Shown here: in pieces, positions 20,863 to 36,200 of the stretch | How positions within the stretch are numbered: the stretch's first letter is position 1 | Layout of the letters: every line of letters begins with the position of its first letter | Assembly (NCBI GenBank): GCA_030248225.1 | Contig: JASANE010019199.1 | Location: 16,708-80,707, forward strand | Origin: Trileptium ribeirensis | Taxonomy: Eukaryota; Nematoda; Enoplea; Enoplida; Thoracostomopsidae | Reading direction: 5' to 3' | Length of the DNA stretch: 64,000 nt | Notes under the pieces: model-generated | The model's database searches: none | What the model was told of the DNA's origin: nothing | Seen by the model: only the letters and a program-made list of their open reading frames with translations | Position numbers and translations under genes: made by a program

Positions 20863-23800
20863 AAGCATAGTCAGAACAGTATGAAGGTTTATGCCAGGGC
20901 AATAGCAAACATCTCTACCGTCGACTGTTCAGTAGAATCAACAAGGGATACAACCACAAATCAGGCAAATTTGAAATTAATAATACTATTTCGTTTGGTT
21001 GAATAAGTACTCATCCAGGAGCACAATAATTCACAATTCTAGGAAGGTACCACAATAGCCACAACCGATGACCCTGTAGGCAGTGCGTATTAGGGGTGTT
21101 GAGACAGGATCACGAGTGTGTTCCGCTTCAATCAGGCTATGGTAAAGATTTCCGGCTTCTTGACACACACATCACAACAATCATTCTAATTTGATTTAGT
21201 GAATGATTATAAAGAAACAGGATTAAGCTCATTTGCGCCCAAGCATTGCACATATACCCATGAGTGAGCTCGTAAAATTACCTTAATCATTGCACTCTGC
21301 GTATATTCTACCTAATAATTGATTTTATTTGTTTCATCAAGCCGAAAAAAATAAAATAAATATGTTCTGCGGCAACAGTAACTGAGGGCCCACTGAAATA
21401 AACGTAAAAGACAGTATCCGAGAACCCCATACTCAGTAAAATAGAAAATTTGCAGCAGCTTTGTCCTTTTTGCATCCGACATGTGGTCCCTTGAGAGTAA
21501 AGACCTCCAAATGGAGGTAAGGGTAATGGGCGGTTGCCACGGGTCTGGAAATAAATACGAGAATCATAACATGACACCAGAAAATCGTAAAAAATTGTTT
21601 CGAGACAAGTTTTATGTTTACGTTCAGAAATATCATGCAATTTGTACCCCAGTATCTCCATTATAATTCTGGCTTACTAACCATTTAGGTGTTTGCAAGC
21701 TTTGCTTGAATCTTTAATGATAACCGGAAAAGAAGCAATCCACGCGCGAAAGAGTAATAACGTTACCAACAAAACCCAGTGGCAATATATTTAATAGGTT
21801 GCTGTCAAATAACTGCACGATCAACTGAATTAACGTGGTGATAGTGCAATTTAGTCAATGTCTCGAGTTTGATATCTAATGTTTGTTGTGTGCTACAACC
21901 GTGGTCAAAGACAAAATCGGTTACGTGATAATGTGTACCTTAAATTTTACGTTTTGAGTTGGGGAAACGCATCAAGAAGACGCTATATATAATCTTAGTT
22001 GCAGATTATTACACATCTATTAAAAGCCGAACTATGTCAAAATAAAGTACTACAGACGGTAAAAATACTTGAGTTGGGACAACGCATTAAGTAGCTGCGA
22101 ATTCTTTACTCATTTATTAAAAGCCTTTCTATATTAAAAACAATTAGAGACGGGGAAAAATTCAGAATAAATCATGCACTACCTTTTCATTTTGATACGC
22201 AGTTACGGCGATGAATTCAGTTTCTCTGAATGCAAACGTTTTAAATTGACAGTATGGAAGTTTCATGATGTTGTCACAGCGAACCAAATGAAATCGAGGC
22301 TGATATTTGTGCATTGAATTCAGTATTGTCTAAAAATTGAAAGCTACACATCAATATTGCAGAACACTGCTCCTATAACAAAGACACGATTCAAAAATAC
22401 AAATCAATTACACTGAAACAAAAATTAACACAAGTTTATTGAATGAAGGCAACGCGTAAGCTAACGAATTTTTAATTTAATGCCATTAAAAATATTTTAA
22501 CCAAAGGATCCTCCGTGTTATATTAGCTGTGGATTCCGAAGCTACACATTAAATTATATATTTAAAAATCTATGTAGGACTGACATGTATAATGCACCTA
22601 AAAGTTTGCGGTTAACTAAAATTTGATTCTATGTCAGCGTAGCACTGAAACTTAATATTACTTGATAGTCCAATTATGCCGAAAACAGAAATAGTCTTCG
22701 TAAGCTAAAATTAGCAGCTAAGTAAACATGGCCTAAGTCGGAGAAAAGAATGTTATTGGAAATTCAACTAAATTTTTAGTATAGTAATTTATCTCCAACT
22801 ACCGTTCGGTTTTTAGTGCACTAAATTAGGAAAATTATTACAATGTCTGTGTCAATTTCGCAGCTTTATGAAAAATAGGGGCTTACCATACCGCTTTTGT
22901 TGCAAAGATACCACTCTCTAAATTGTGCTATTTGCTACTTTTGGCTCTGTCTCTAAACAGAATGAGCCGATTCCACACAAGCCTTAACCCCTTCCCACCC
23001 AAATTTTTGTAGGTTTTTTAATTATATATTATCTTGTGGCGATTTATATAACGGCAACATTATTACTTAACATTATTTTCGTACTATTATACATTCATTC
23101 ATATTTTCTATTAAAAGCTGCCAATCACGTACGAGTCGCCGAGAAGGCCGATAAGAGGAGAAAACAAAAGAGTAAAAAGCGGCAAACCATCAAAGGCACG
23201 ACGAACACGCACGACATAACAGACAGCGCCAAAAGACCATCGAGAGCAGAGCGAGCAAGAGGAGAGACCAGTTGCGCCAGCCAATAGCCCGACACCGATA
23301 CTTGGCACCCCACCGACAAGGACAAAACACGTTTCCCATGTTCGAAAAACCCCAACTGCAAGCTATCAGCTTGCTCCAGCATGGTTCGAAAAAGTCATGT
23401 GTCGGTTTCACATTTGCAATTACTAGCAAATTGCGTGGTAAAGAGAAACGGAGCTAGTGCCAAACAAAGGATTAATTTTATGATTTCATTAACACTCCTA
23501 AATCATAGAAACTAGACGACACATTAAAGGCAATGTGGACGCCGTTTTCAGCAGATATCACAATTACGCAAACCAATATGTCTTCCGTCATTAACCACAA
23601 TATGCGATTTCTCGAAATTTATTATTCATTTCAGGACGGATTCGATAATGGTCTTCATTTTTATGCGAGCGCTCTCAGAAGGGTCTTCCAAAGGTCAAAA
23701 TCACAAGGTTTCCTATGCATGTCGTAGCGCCAGTTCGGACAAAAATTATTACACCGCAAACACAAAGTTGTATCCATAATTAGATACTACCAAACGTCAA

Positions 23801-24150
23801 ATAAAAAATGCGAGAATATCAACCCAGTGATACGTTGTTATGGAGACACAGGAACACAAAAAGAATTTTTTGCTGTTAACCGTTATTTGAGTGAAACCAA
23901 ATACTTTTAAGAATCGCTCGCCATTTTTGTAGTCGTTAACAGCAAAACAAGACAATCTTAGGAATACGTAATTCGAAGTATACCGTTCAGATAATTTAAG
24001 TGTAAATGAAATGCACTTAATTAGCATAATCAGTTGTAATTCCAATAACGAAATGCGTTCAATTAGCATAATCAGTTGTAAATATGTTAAAATCAACAAC
24101 AAAGCCCAATTTGAGTTTTCCGAAATCACGTAATAAACAATTTTTAAAGT
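20863..24150. other. Downstream flank of the SLC22 gene, no gene recognised
   Basis: Mostly AT-rich. A stretch at 23130-23340 is purine-rich on the plus strand and more balanced in composition. Its open frames (83 residues plus, 65-85 residues minus) show no known domain. Two TTAGCATAATCAGTTGTAA direct repeats lie near 24013 and 24058. An AATAAA signal on the minus strand at 23618-23623 would give the SLC22 transcript a 3' UTR of roughly 530 nt. Confidence 0.45.
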
Positions 24151-24151
24151 A

Positions 24152-24295
24152 TTACTGTAGCAAATCGACGGCATCTTGAAGAGTATCTGGCAATGGCTGA
24201 TCCAGAGTTTCAGGAAGAAAAATGACCAAAGTTCCAGCGACGAATGAAAACACACCGAAAATTATCATTGGCGTAACCGGAAGAGTGATATCCGA
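24152..24295 (-). CDS. SLC22-like gene, coding exon 12 (TM12 and C terminus)
   Basis: Acceptor TTTTTGTATTTTAG. Encodes SDITLPVTPMIIFGVFSFVA, then FLPETLDQPLPDTLQDAVDL and LQ-stop (TAA 24154-24152). 'LPETxxxPLPxTxxDA' is the canonical SLC22 end. It lies 4.9 kb from exon 11 and was found by motif and phase; no ORF of ordinary length marks it. Confidence 0.93.
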   Translation of the reverse strand, partial: SDITLPVTPMIIFGVFSFVAGTLVIFLPETLDQPLPDTLQDAVDLLQ

Positions 24296-27200
24296 CTAAA
24301 ATACAAAAATTTTGGTTGCCTGAAATTAAAGTTCGGCTGGCTTGAGAACGACTCAATCGATAATTTTTTAAAGGAAAATACTCCCAAAGAACCTCGAGGA
24401 CTATTCAATACCTTTAGAGAACCTCGAGGGGTGCATTATAAAATCCTTGAGGGAAGCCACAAATGACCATGACATCGATACAGCAATGTACACTAGCAAG
24501 ACCTAGCTTCAGACTCTTCTACAAAAGTTTTATAATGAACACATTGTAGATATCAATAATATGGCTTGTTATTTGGGTATTTAGTTTTATATTGTGATCT
24601 ACAATTCAATTTTGATTGCGTAGTTTTATATTGGACTTTCCAATTTAGTGGATTTTCCACTGTAAGTGTTAGGGGGAAAATCGTGAATTTTTGGTTTCTG
24701 TCACGCGTAACTCATCTTCAGGTAGATTGATTTCGACAAATTTTTATTCGATCCCATTTTCGGGGTCAAAATGGTAAAACACGTCTTTAAGCCTTGTTTG
24801 CCAAATTTGGCCATACGGCTATTAATCCTTAGCAGCCCATATGTCGCGACACACGCTTCGCATCGAAAAAGCGAGACAACCGGGCAGAATCTGTTCATAG
24901 AGATCTGAGACCACTCCCTGGGCCGCTGCGGGTCCGAATATGGCTCGGCGACCTGTTACTAAAATAGCGATTTTTCAAATTTCGACATGTTGCTGCATGT
25001 TTTTACCGTACAACGATGTCTATTAGCTTATTAAGCACGTTTGAACACGATAGATGTGCTATTTAGACTCCACCTTGACAGTTATAACTTTTCATGGGGT
25101 TTCAAGGGTTTTACGATCGACGAGCCCGATTTCCAAAATGTAGTGAGTTTTCATGTTTGGTTTATTGCTTGCAGGGCATCAAGAATGGCTTATATAATTT
25201 TCGTAATAATAATATATAATAATATAATATATAGTAATATAATGTTCGTTAAATACGGTGATTTCGTTATTTGGAGCCCATTAGTAATATTTAAGAACTT
25301 GTTAGATGTTTTCAATGGGTTTAGGCTAAATGAACCCGATTTCCAGAATCTATTCTATCTTCAGTTGTTTGGATACATATTACGTGCAAGTCATGAAGAA
25401 TTGTTCATATAGGTTTTCGGCAGGCTCGGTACGATGGTTTAGTTATGTAGAGTCCAGCACTAATATTTAATGCCTTTCCGTGGGTTTACAATGGCTTTAG
25501 GGTCATTGTACCCTTCTGCCTATGGAATATTGCCTATGTTCAGTTGTTTGGCTAAGTTTTTTGGTAGACTTTTTCTAGAGACTAGCACTAATACTTCGAC
25601 CGTTTTCAGCCGTTTTTGATGGGTTTAGGGACTTCAAGATTTTAGGGTTTTTAATGGGTTGAGGTCTGAGGGTGACAGAGGCTTTAATATGGTACATACA
25701 TCAAACACAAATCCTCTTACAATGTGATTTCTCAAAATTACCGAGTGATAAGCCCAAACTCGTTCTGTTTACGAATTACTGATAATAATTATTATTGTTA
25801 TGTTAATAGTGAGCTTGTTGTCACCAGTTCAATCTTTGCGACTAAAATTTTGTTATTGGCCACAGTCAAATTTGGAAATTAAATAAACCTGATAATTATT
25901 CTAAATTATCTGTCGCAAAAGTATTTTAATGCAATAAAACGATGTTGTAGAATTCAAAACAATAGTAGTCAATGATTAAAAACATTTAGCAACAGAAGCA
26001 AGTTAAGTAAGATTAATAAATAGGTTATTTAGTTAGAACTTGTGTTAGAAAATGTTCTCATTGCGACTGACTGGACACTACTCCACAGTATCCCTAATGT
26101 TAACAATGCTTGGGCATGAATCAATACGTTTATTAAGAAAGTAATTGACACCTATGTGCCCACGTGTTCAAAAAAGTTTGCAAACAAACCAATATGGGCA
26201 GATAAGATGGCTTGGGCAAATTTGCGATCTGAACATAATGCATATCGTAATTACAAACGTCTTGGCACCGCTGATGCTTACAACAAATACATCCATGCTT
26301 CCGACTTGGCGCCATCGCTATCCGTACCTCGATTATCAAATATGAACGCAAATTAGCTGACAATATTGATAAGGACAGAAAGTCGTTTTATGCCTACGCG
26401 CTCCGTAAACGTAAATCACCCACGACAATTGGCCCTTTCACTCGTGCTGATGGTCGGCTCACTAATGGTAACTTTGAGAACGCCACCTATTTGAACAATT
26501 ATTTCAAGTCTGTTTTTAATGCAAAACAGTTCAATCCACCGCAACAACAGCCTCGAACTCAGGCCACGCTGCAAGATATAGTCACCGACGTAGACGAAGT
26601 TCTGCTTACACTCAGGTCACTCAAACTGCACAAGTCACCTGGTAATGATGGAATACCGAATGAAATATTGCGTTCGTGTGCAAATACGCTTGTATTTTGT
26701 CTAGTACCGCTATCTTTTTTATTTAATTTATCACTTAGCTCCGGTGTTGTACCATGTGAGTGGAAACTTGCTAACGTTATTCCCCTTCATAAAAAGGGCA
26801 GCTATTCCGAAGCTTCTAACTTTAGACCAATTTGCCTAACACCTGCAATCAGTAAAGTATTAGAAACTGTGGTGTGCAAGCATCTAGTAAAATTTATTAA
26901 TGAAAACGTTCCATTATATGGTACTCAGCATGGCTTCACCCCAAAGCGCTCAACAGTGTCTCAGTTATTAATGTATCTTGACTTTGCAACATCCGTTCTG
27001 GACTCCGGAGACGATTTTGATGTGGTATATGTCGATTTTCGAAAAGCGTTCGATAGTGTCAATCACACCGCCCTTTTACATAAACTTAGAGACTAAGGTA
27101 TTTCCGGAACGGTCCTGAAATGGATAGCATCCTTTTTACAAAATAGAAAGCAACGAGTTATTATTAACGGCACTTCGTCTGATTACGTACCAGTTAAAAG

Positions 27201-30200
27201 CGTCGTCCCGCAAGGGACCGTTTTGGGGCCCCTTCTTTTTCTGATATACGTAAACGATTTAGATGAGTACACTTCCTGTTCGCTATTTAAATTTGCTGAT
27301 GACATCCGTATGGCGCGCCGTATCTCACGACCAATGCATCGTTTCTTCTCCATTGATGATTTTCAATTTGACTTAAACGGTTTAAATGCTTGGTCGTCAA
27401 TGTGGCAACTAGAGTTCAACATCGATAAATGTGCAATTATGCACTGTGGTCAGCGCAACCCCTGTGCCGCCTAACATTTAGGGAACAACCTTTTAAACCC
27501 AACGACAGAAGAAAAAGACTTATGCGTAATTATGACTCCAGACTTTATGTTCTCCAAACATTGCACTACAGTCTGTCAAAAGGCTAGACGCATCATAGTC
27601 GAACGGTACAATATTGGGATAAGCGCAAATGGTTAGCTTTATATAAGGCACTAATCCGCCCAATAGTAGAATACGCGACTGTTATCTGGTGTCCTTTTTA
27701 CTCACGTGACATTGAATTAGTAGAATCGGTTCAGCGGCACGCAACTAAATTGCTACCTAACATTCGACACATGACATACACCGACCGCCTTCGATATTTG
27801 GGCATCCAATCTTTACAAACACGCAGACTCCGCTGTGATCTTATTACCCTCTACAAAACTGTAAACAACGAAATCGACTTGGATCTTGGACAATTTTTTG
27901 TAACTGGATGCGAGCATACACGTGGTCATTTGCTAAAACTACAAATCCGGAATACTCAGTTTCACGACTTCCGCCGAAATTTCTTCCCCTACCGGGTGGT
28001 CAGGGCATGGAACAACTTACCCTCTAGCGTAGTTTATGCCGCAAATTTAAAATCCTTTAAGCGTCAGCTGCACTCCGGTGGTTCCTTACCTGATCTATAA
28101 CATCCATACTGTTATATTGTGTCCTTCTATTTTAATCGCCCGCTCAACACCAGCCACATTCCAATGAGGCGTCACGGGTCCACGGTCAGTGGATGGTCAA
28201 CATTCTTCGATTTCCACCATACATTTTGCCACCTGATGTGTGGACGCGTTCAGGTACATATTCAGGTACATATAACTTGAAGGTTTTGAGCGAGTGGAGG
28301 GACGAATATAGGGAAAATCTTACGAACATGTAAGATTTGGAAAATGCCCCCGCACACCCGCTGTGAGGAGAGGCCAGTACATAACACATTATATGCTGGT
28401 GCAGTCACCATCACTAACGCTAACGCAAACGTGGCAATATACGTGGCATTCAGCATTGTGTGATCCGACGTTACGTTTTGACTATGAATAGCTCAGGATT
28501 CGAAGGTTTCGACGAATATAACAACAACGCTACCGATATAAATGTCAATTCGAATTTTGTAACAGGTAGAACTTCGGTGATTACTAGTATTCAATAAATA
28601 AGGAAATAAGACTTATAGTTATATTAATAACACCCGTGAGTTACTGGACAACCCACAATATATGTCGAATAACGAAGTGAAAATTACCCTTAGTCGCAGA
28701 TAAGTAATTGCTTAAATATTAATTCCTTACTAGCTATTATACATGTAACTTGAGTTACCAGAGCACGAGCAGTATTAAATCATCATGTTCTTGGCAAAGC
28801 GTACTTAGTAAGGCAAAAGTCGAAAATGATATCACATACTGAACGATGACTACGTCAAAAATATATTAATAATAACTAGTTATGCAACAGTAAATTCTAA
28901 AAACGTTTCTGCAAACATATAGAAACAACAGTTGCCTTAGTTCGTAAACCATATGGTACACACACTAAGATAATTTATGGAATTCCAACAAAAGAAATAT
29001 AATTGTACCACTCACTGAGTTTCAGCAACATTATTCGGCTAAAACAAGCGCTGCTCGGTCCCAGCTAAGTCGTATAAAGCATGTTTTCGGTTCAACCAAT
29101 AAAAGCCTTCTGACACTATACGAAACCCGTCTTTTTAATGAGATGTACGGTGCCCACAACTAGTATGTCATCTGATAGACACAGTAGGTTTTTGTTTTAC
29201 GACATTCTACACGACAGATAAAAAACAAACAAAACTGACCAACATGGCAATATAGCCGGCAACACCGCCTCCAAGTCGTGCGATAAGTGAACTAGCGCCA
29301 ATAATTGAATTTCGAATCACCGTCGGATACATTTCGCTAGTAAAGATGTACAAAATGACGAACGCTGCTTGCGACGCGCCTTTGCCGAACAACATAAAAA
29401 TTAGCCGGAGGCCTTTGCTTTCTGAAACACAGAGAATATAGAAACAATATATTAGAAATATAATTTTAATATAGAACAAAATAAAATAATGTGGCTTCTC
29501 GCCACCGGGGGCTAGGGGCACACAAACCGGCCCGATTCCCTTGCAGAACCTGCAACGCCTCTCGCAGTAACTCTATGTTATACAGTGTAATTTTACAAAT
29601 ATATGTCCTTAATTATGAACGGCAATCTATTAGTTCATTTAGTAGCCTATCGCGGAGACTTGGATCAATTAAAAGTATTTTTTAATTTACCATTGGTTGA
29701 ATCCGCACAAGGTCAGGGTACCATATAAGGTCCAAAAAATATAGCACAGAGTACTAAATTTGTGGACCACCATTTTTAATTCTGCAAATTACTTTCCCAC
29801 ATCTGAATAAGCCTCATCGCCGGCCAGGAGTCTTGCAAAAGTCGAGAAATCCTCGCAAGCCGAGAATGGTTGCCAGAACCCAAATAATATAATGAAGATC
29901 ACAATCAGTGCCAGGACGGCAACGATCGTTTGTCTTCATAGTCCATCTTATACACTTTATTGTTTTGCCAGAGGGTGTATTAACTATGATAATTTTGAGT
30001 AATTCGAGGTGTTCTACAGACAAATCGTGGTAAAAACTGGTTACATAAAATAGTTTCGATGAAAACAGTCAATCCACGATAGATCTCTATTACTATGATT
30101 ATCTATTAGCTTTTTCTTATACCGCATTGTCGATAACTATAAAAGAACTAAATGTGTATTGAAAATACATAAAATTTTATGATTTAAGAAGCAGCAACTA

Positions 30201-33200
30201 AAATAACGCAATAGTCTATATTATCCCTTGAATCTTGAGTGATAGAGAAGGATTAATTGCGAACGAACACTGCGACATGGCACGTCGTATAAGTAACACA
30301 GTGGTTAAACATAATAATACGGCATACTCTTCTACGAAATTTCATTCTGAGCTCCTGCTAATACACTGATACATACCATCCACCATAAAATATAGCAGTG
30401 CTTTTCCCATACCCGAAAACATTCAAGTGAAACTTTTCAGCCGCCCATGACGTCAGAATAAATTTTCGAATTTTGGATCGAGGAACCACAGGGTGCCATA
30501 CCTCAAACTTCATAACTCCATAGCCGGAGCCTTAATTGAAGAACAAGACAGAGGCATCGGCATTTATCATTTTGCTATGAAATAAAACCAACCATAACAG
30601 TGGGTAAAAACTTGACTACTGACCCCGAAACCACACCTCAAATAAAAAACGCTCCGGTAAATTGAATGCCGGTCGGAATGAGCCCAAGATCATGAAAATC
30701 GGTAAGTCGTTCCCGAGTTATGGCCGATCACACACACAGTGACGGAATTTAAAAGCTTTCACCCCCGCAACACACAATCTCCGCTACGTTACACTACGCT
30801 CTGATAATGATAATATTTAAACATATATTCTAAAATAAATACAATACTTTAAATAGACTATTTTGTAGTCTTTACAAGTATCAGAGTTACATCACTCTGA
30901 TAAGCGAAAAAATCGAAGCCACTCACCTTCGGGTGATAATACAACACCAAGCATCATAATTCCAGCTAAAATGAGACAGGCCAAGACGCATCTTTTGCGT
31001 CCAGTAGCCAAAATGAACACACAAATGAACAGAACCGGAAATTCGGTAGCGCCGGCAATTGCGTTGTTGACAAAAACGGTGCCACCGAAAAGACGATGCG
31101 CTTTTGGAACCGATTGATCAGACAAATTCAGCGTTACGCCGTAGTAGACGAGCGCCGTTACACACCTGCAAAAGCAAAACCGATTATCTAAGTTTAACAA
31201 TGATTGAAAGTGATTTTCAACTAAATTATGCGCGAGTAAACTTAAGACGCGCCCATCGACTATCCTATTTTGTAAAAGCTGATAGCGAAGCGCAAACCGT
31301 TGTTACGAAACAAATGCGGAAATATCATCGGTTTTTCGGTAACAGAAAATCGTCAAAATCAGAAACAAGTACCGAAAACTACACTTTTGTGTTCGAACAG
31401 AATGTTGACGATTTTGAATTTGCAGTAAAAACTGTTATATAATGCCTATCAGCTTCTGATTTGTATTTGTCTGGGTTCGCGAACAAATTTAACGCAATAC
31501 TGACGTCACAGATCAATCGTTCATGTTGTTTACGTTACAGTGTTCGCGAACAAATTCAGCGAATCCAAATCCTGTAGATTTTCGTTCGCAAAAAATTCGG
31601 TAATTTTCCTTGAATTTTCGCGAACACAAATTTACCGGAATACTATCACAGAGCTTTGTGTTCGCGAACAGTTTTGCGCCGCATTATGCTTTACCAAAAA
31701 ACGTTCAGTAACAGATTTTTAACCGAAATAGCAAAATAGGATTATTGATGGGCGTGGGTTAAGTTTACTCTCGCATTACTAGAGAATGATATCAGTAGTT
31801 TAAATCAGCATTCAGGAATGAGCAGTGCCATTGATTCGATTCGGTTACAACCTAAAGATACGCGTCTGTGCAACGTTCCCCTTATGATACGTACTGCTCG
31901 GCTATTAGTCTTTCGATAACAAAATACATATTTGTTTCATCAGTGATCAGTTGAGCCCAGATTCCTGTATTTTATGTGTAAATAAAAACAATAAACTATG
32001 CTCTTTCGCTCACCAAATGATAAAGACAATCGAAGTTCGGACGATCAGTTCTTGGCTGCGCAGCAGGTGAAGTAGGCTGGCACGTTCCTTGCGCTTGACC
32101 CACTCCTGAAACACAAACACTGATGGAGATTTATAACACTACTCCATAATCATGATGGATTTCGTGTTAATTTTAAACATTACAGTCATGAACTCACCGA
32201 AATGCATTCGATAAACACAGAGCGATAATACGAAAATAATTATTAATATAACTATAAAATGACAATGATTAAATTTTTGATTGAACAGCAGTACGCAGCT
32301 GATTCGAATACGGAAAAACAGTTGTATAATGACACACAAAATTAAGCGCAGGGGTGACGGGTGTAATTTCACCAAGATGCAAACAGACCAAGTTTCTTCT
32401 TGCACCCTTTTTTGTGTATGACTGTAGGTGTAAAGCTTTATTAATTTATTTATATAACCTCACCCTTCGTTCAGCGTGTTTAATCAAGTGCAAATCGGGC
32501 GGAAGCGTCGATTTATTCCATCGCGAAGCGTGTCGAATGATTTCTTCAGCTTCGCGAACGCGGTTGTTCACAATTAGCCACCGTGGAGACTCGGGTAGTA
32601 TTCTAAAACAACTATATACATGTTATCCAGTATATATAACTGTTAAAGCATAGGTTTTAAAGTTTTATCATCGAAATAGCCAAACTACGTATCTTCATGA
32701 ATATATTCTGAATTTTCACTGCTTGCTAAACTCAACAGCCGAAAAGAATGTGTCGATATCGAAGATGAGCGTCTGCGATATTTTAAGCCACCATCATCCA
32801 AACAATCTGTGTCGTCTCCACTGCCTGGCGATAATTTCGTAGAAAATGCATTTAGGAAGTACTCGCGTAGTAAGAGGCGTATATATTTAAAAATATATTT
32901 TTATTGACAATACTTTGCACGCCATTATAATTGGTTGCTTTGCAAAATGTCGGCATTTATGTTAACACAGCATTTTGTAAAACCACAACATTTGTTTATT
33001 TGTTAACTGGAGTGTCATGATCTTTACACACACAACATAGTACAATATCGCGGCACTCCGGATGAGCTAACTCATCACAGAGAAACCTGTTTTTTTACAA
33101 TTTTTAGTTATACATGTTGAAACACTGAAGAATTCTGTAACTAATCTAGCTAACAATCTCAATAACTTTATATCGTCAATGCCTTAAGTTATGATGGAAT

Positions 33201-36200
33201 TATAAATTTGCAAGAATAGTTTAAGATTTCAGCTTATTCTGTCAACTACAGTACTCACCAACAATAACTGTCGTAATTAACTCGTTTGAGATTTCGAGAA
33301 TAGAAAACTTAATATATAATAAAATTCAATTTCTTGAGCACTTCTTTTGATCAAACACGACAGTCATTTTTTGGGAATGCTGCATATATGGTGATAAAAA
33401 TATTAAAGTAATAAAAATCTAACTACATGTAAAAGGATAAAATTTTTTAGACTTTTGAACCAACCATACCTGATGAGCAACACACTTGTTAGCTGTAAAC
33501 ACGCAGACACGATTTGTATCGTTCGCCAATTGCGTGTCGCGTACGCTATGCCGGCGAGTAATGTGAAGCCGAGCGCCCAAGGCGCTTGAACAATTGAGCC
33601 AGCCATTGCACGATATTTGGTTCCAGTTATTTCCATACCTGAAAAAAATAAGACGAAAACGATAAAAAATTATGAATTACAGCAACCCAATACTATTGGG
33701 GAAAGATTAATTGTGAAACCACTTACTAATATTATTGACAAGAGAGATCGAAGCGCTAATAAGCTAAAACAGCAATACATGTTTAACAAACACACATTAA
33801 AATATCAAAAAATTGTAGAATATCACGATGGTTACAAATCAAATACTTCTCCCAAGAACGAAATGCAAGTAATTTTATACTGTTCTTTTCGGTATTTGAT
33901 AATATATAGAAGAGATGTACAAGAGGAAGAATATATATTCGAATATGCTTTGTTACCAAATTAATGTCTAGTCAAGTCAATTACAATCAGAAGTATTTCT
34001 ATTTCTAAGGAATAAACGCATGAAGCCAATAATTGCGAGTATACTAGGTACTACTACAAACGAATACAACCCCTTAATGAGTAATGACGTTCAAAACAAT
34101 TATGCTACAGTACTACTAGCCTCTCCATGTGCTACCGAAAGGATACATGAACAAAAAAATTTATTGGAAACCAAGTGTCGCCAGATTTTATCAAAGGGCA
34201 TCAAATAACAGTTTACTAGTCTTACAGTTCAGTCATGGCTTGTGAATTTAAAATTCAGTATCTTTTCACTACAAAATGCTAACATACCTTTAAAGTTGTC
34301 TTAGATACGCTGCCAATACATTAATGTTTTTATGTTAAAAATAAGTTTGCAAAACAAAACAAAACAAAATAAGTTATGCAAATTATAAAATTATTAACTT
34401 TCTAATTGGAATTACAATTAAAAATATTATGCTAACTGTACTGGTGCGAAATCTATTTTATCAAAGGAAAAATTGCCGAGGTCACACACTAAGGATAGCG
34501 CAAAATTTTAACACTAGCCGGAAAATGGACACCCGAATTGAACCACGGGAAGACGGAAAATGTTAGCAGACAAGCCAAGTCATAAAATAGCACACCAACA
34601 TTTTGGACGTGTCAGCGCAGCTTTAATATTACATTATGTTAAATAAATACGGTATACATTAACGTGCAATAATGAAGTATATAAGTGGGAATGGGAATTA
34701 GTCGTTCAAGTTCAGTGAAACAGAAACAAATTTTCTTGTTTTAAATTTTAGCATTGTATATACATGTTCAGTTGATGCTTGTAAAAAGTTCCTGGTCCAC
34801 TTACGTAAAATTCCGGGCTCTAAAACCGAATCCCAATTTTACCTGACAACGCTCACGCTGCAATTATTGTTTCCGAATCCTTAACTTAGACGGTATTTTA
34901 ATAACTTTCAACAGCGTGAATAACCATAGATAAGTTCATGTCCAGTATTCGTCTGGAAGCACTGCCGCTTTTCGAACGAAAAAACATCGAACAAAAGCGA
35001 ATTAAAAAAATAAACAAATTAAAGAGAAACTAAAATCTTGAAACAAAATTAACACAATCCGAACACCTTTTGGACATAATCTAAAATTTTCAACCAAAAA
35101 CATCGCAAGAGCGTGGAGCGAATATCGAAAGAACAGAACTCATTTGTGTAGGAAACTGTAGTTAGACATTAGTTAAATTGCTTAAAAATAATTCAAAATT
35201 CGCTTTAAAACTGTAATTAAGTAGAAAATATACAAACAGGTACGACCTGAGTAAATACAAACTTACACAAACAATAAGCAGCAAGTGCAGATGCTTCATT
35301 ACAAACTGCAGCAAAAAATCGGACCAAAAGAAAAATGTAGAAATAATTTGAATAAGCGAGAGCAATGCCGAAAAGACTAGCTAAGGCACCGAATCCAATT
35401 ACGGTTGGTTTTCGTCCGAACCTGAAATACAACAGCACTGGGAACCAGCTGCACAGTGAATAGAAGCGTCGCCTAAGTGATTAGCCTTTACAAAATGAGT
35501 AGCACTCAGATTCACTGTGGTATGGGTAGTTTGTGCAGGTGTGTATATGCAGAAAGAATTTGCATCATTCTGACAGACCGCTACAGGTAAATGTTGCTTT
35601 TTGAAAATCAAGAGAAAACGTAAATAATTTTTAGCTTCCTGCCCACACAAATTCCCAGTGTAACAACGTTACATCACGAGGTAGTAAGAACCAAATAGTG
35701 GTCATATTCAGAATATTTTATTATAATTTGTTTTGATCCTTCTTGTAATAACAAAAAAGCAAACAGAAACTTTCATAGCACATCAAGAAAAGCCTTCAGG
35801 AAAAATAAATTTTATTGATATTTTTCACACCTGCAGGCAGCGTGACTGCTAACAAATGAAATGTCACTATTTTAACGGTACCAAACCGACCAAAAACCAA
35901 TAATCCATTCACAGCTTCTTTATATACTTAAAATAAAAAAACGTAACACTTCAAATTTTTGTTTTAAAAGTCGAGAATTTTTAGCCTGGAATAGCGTTCC
36001 GACGGTAGGATCCATCATAGGCTTAAAACAACAAAAATCAATAAATACAAAGCAAGGTACGTAATTAGCTGCCATTACGCGTCAAACGAAAATCACAAAA
36101 ATCTACAATAAGTACGTTGATCAAATGTTGTGTGACACAGCAGACAGACAATAATAATTCCGCAGTTTGTCGCTATATGGAAACCCAGTTCTGACTGCTC

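Noticed and set aside
23036..23429. Overlapping frames with a hydrophobic start and Lys/Arg-rich tail
   Set aside because: Frames are open on both strands because of a purine-rich tract; no family, promoter or splice evidence.
29814..30023. Extra SLC22 exon between exons 10 and 11
   Set aside because: Exon 10 (phase 1) joins exon 11 directly with the family's sequence order; the 69-codon frame has no SLC22 motif.
31104..31442. 112-codon plus-strand frame
   Set aside because: Its first part is the antisense of SLC22 exon 10 and the rest is intron; no motifs.
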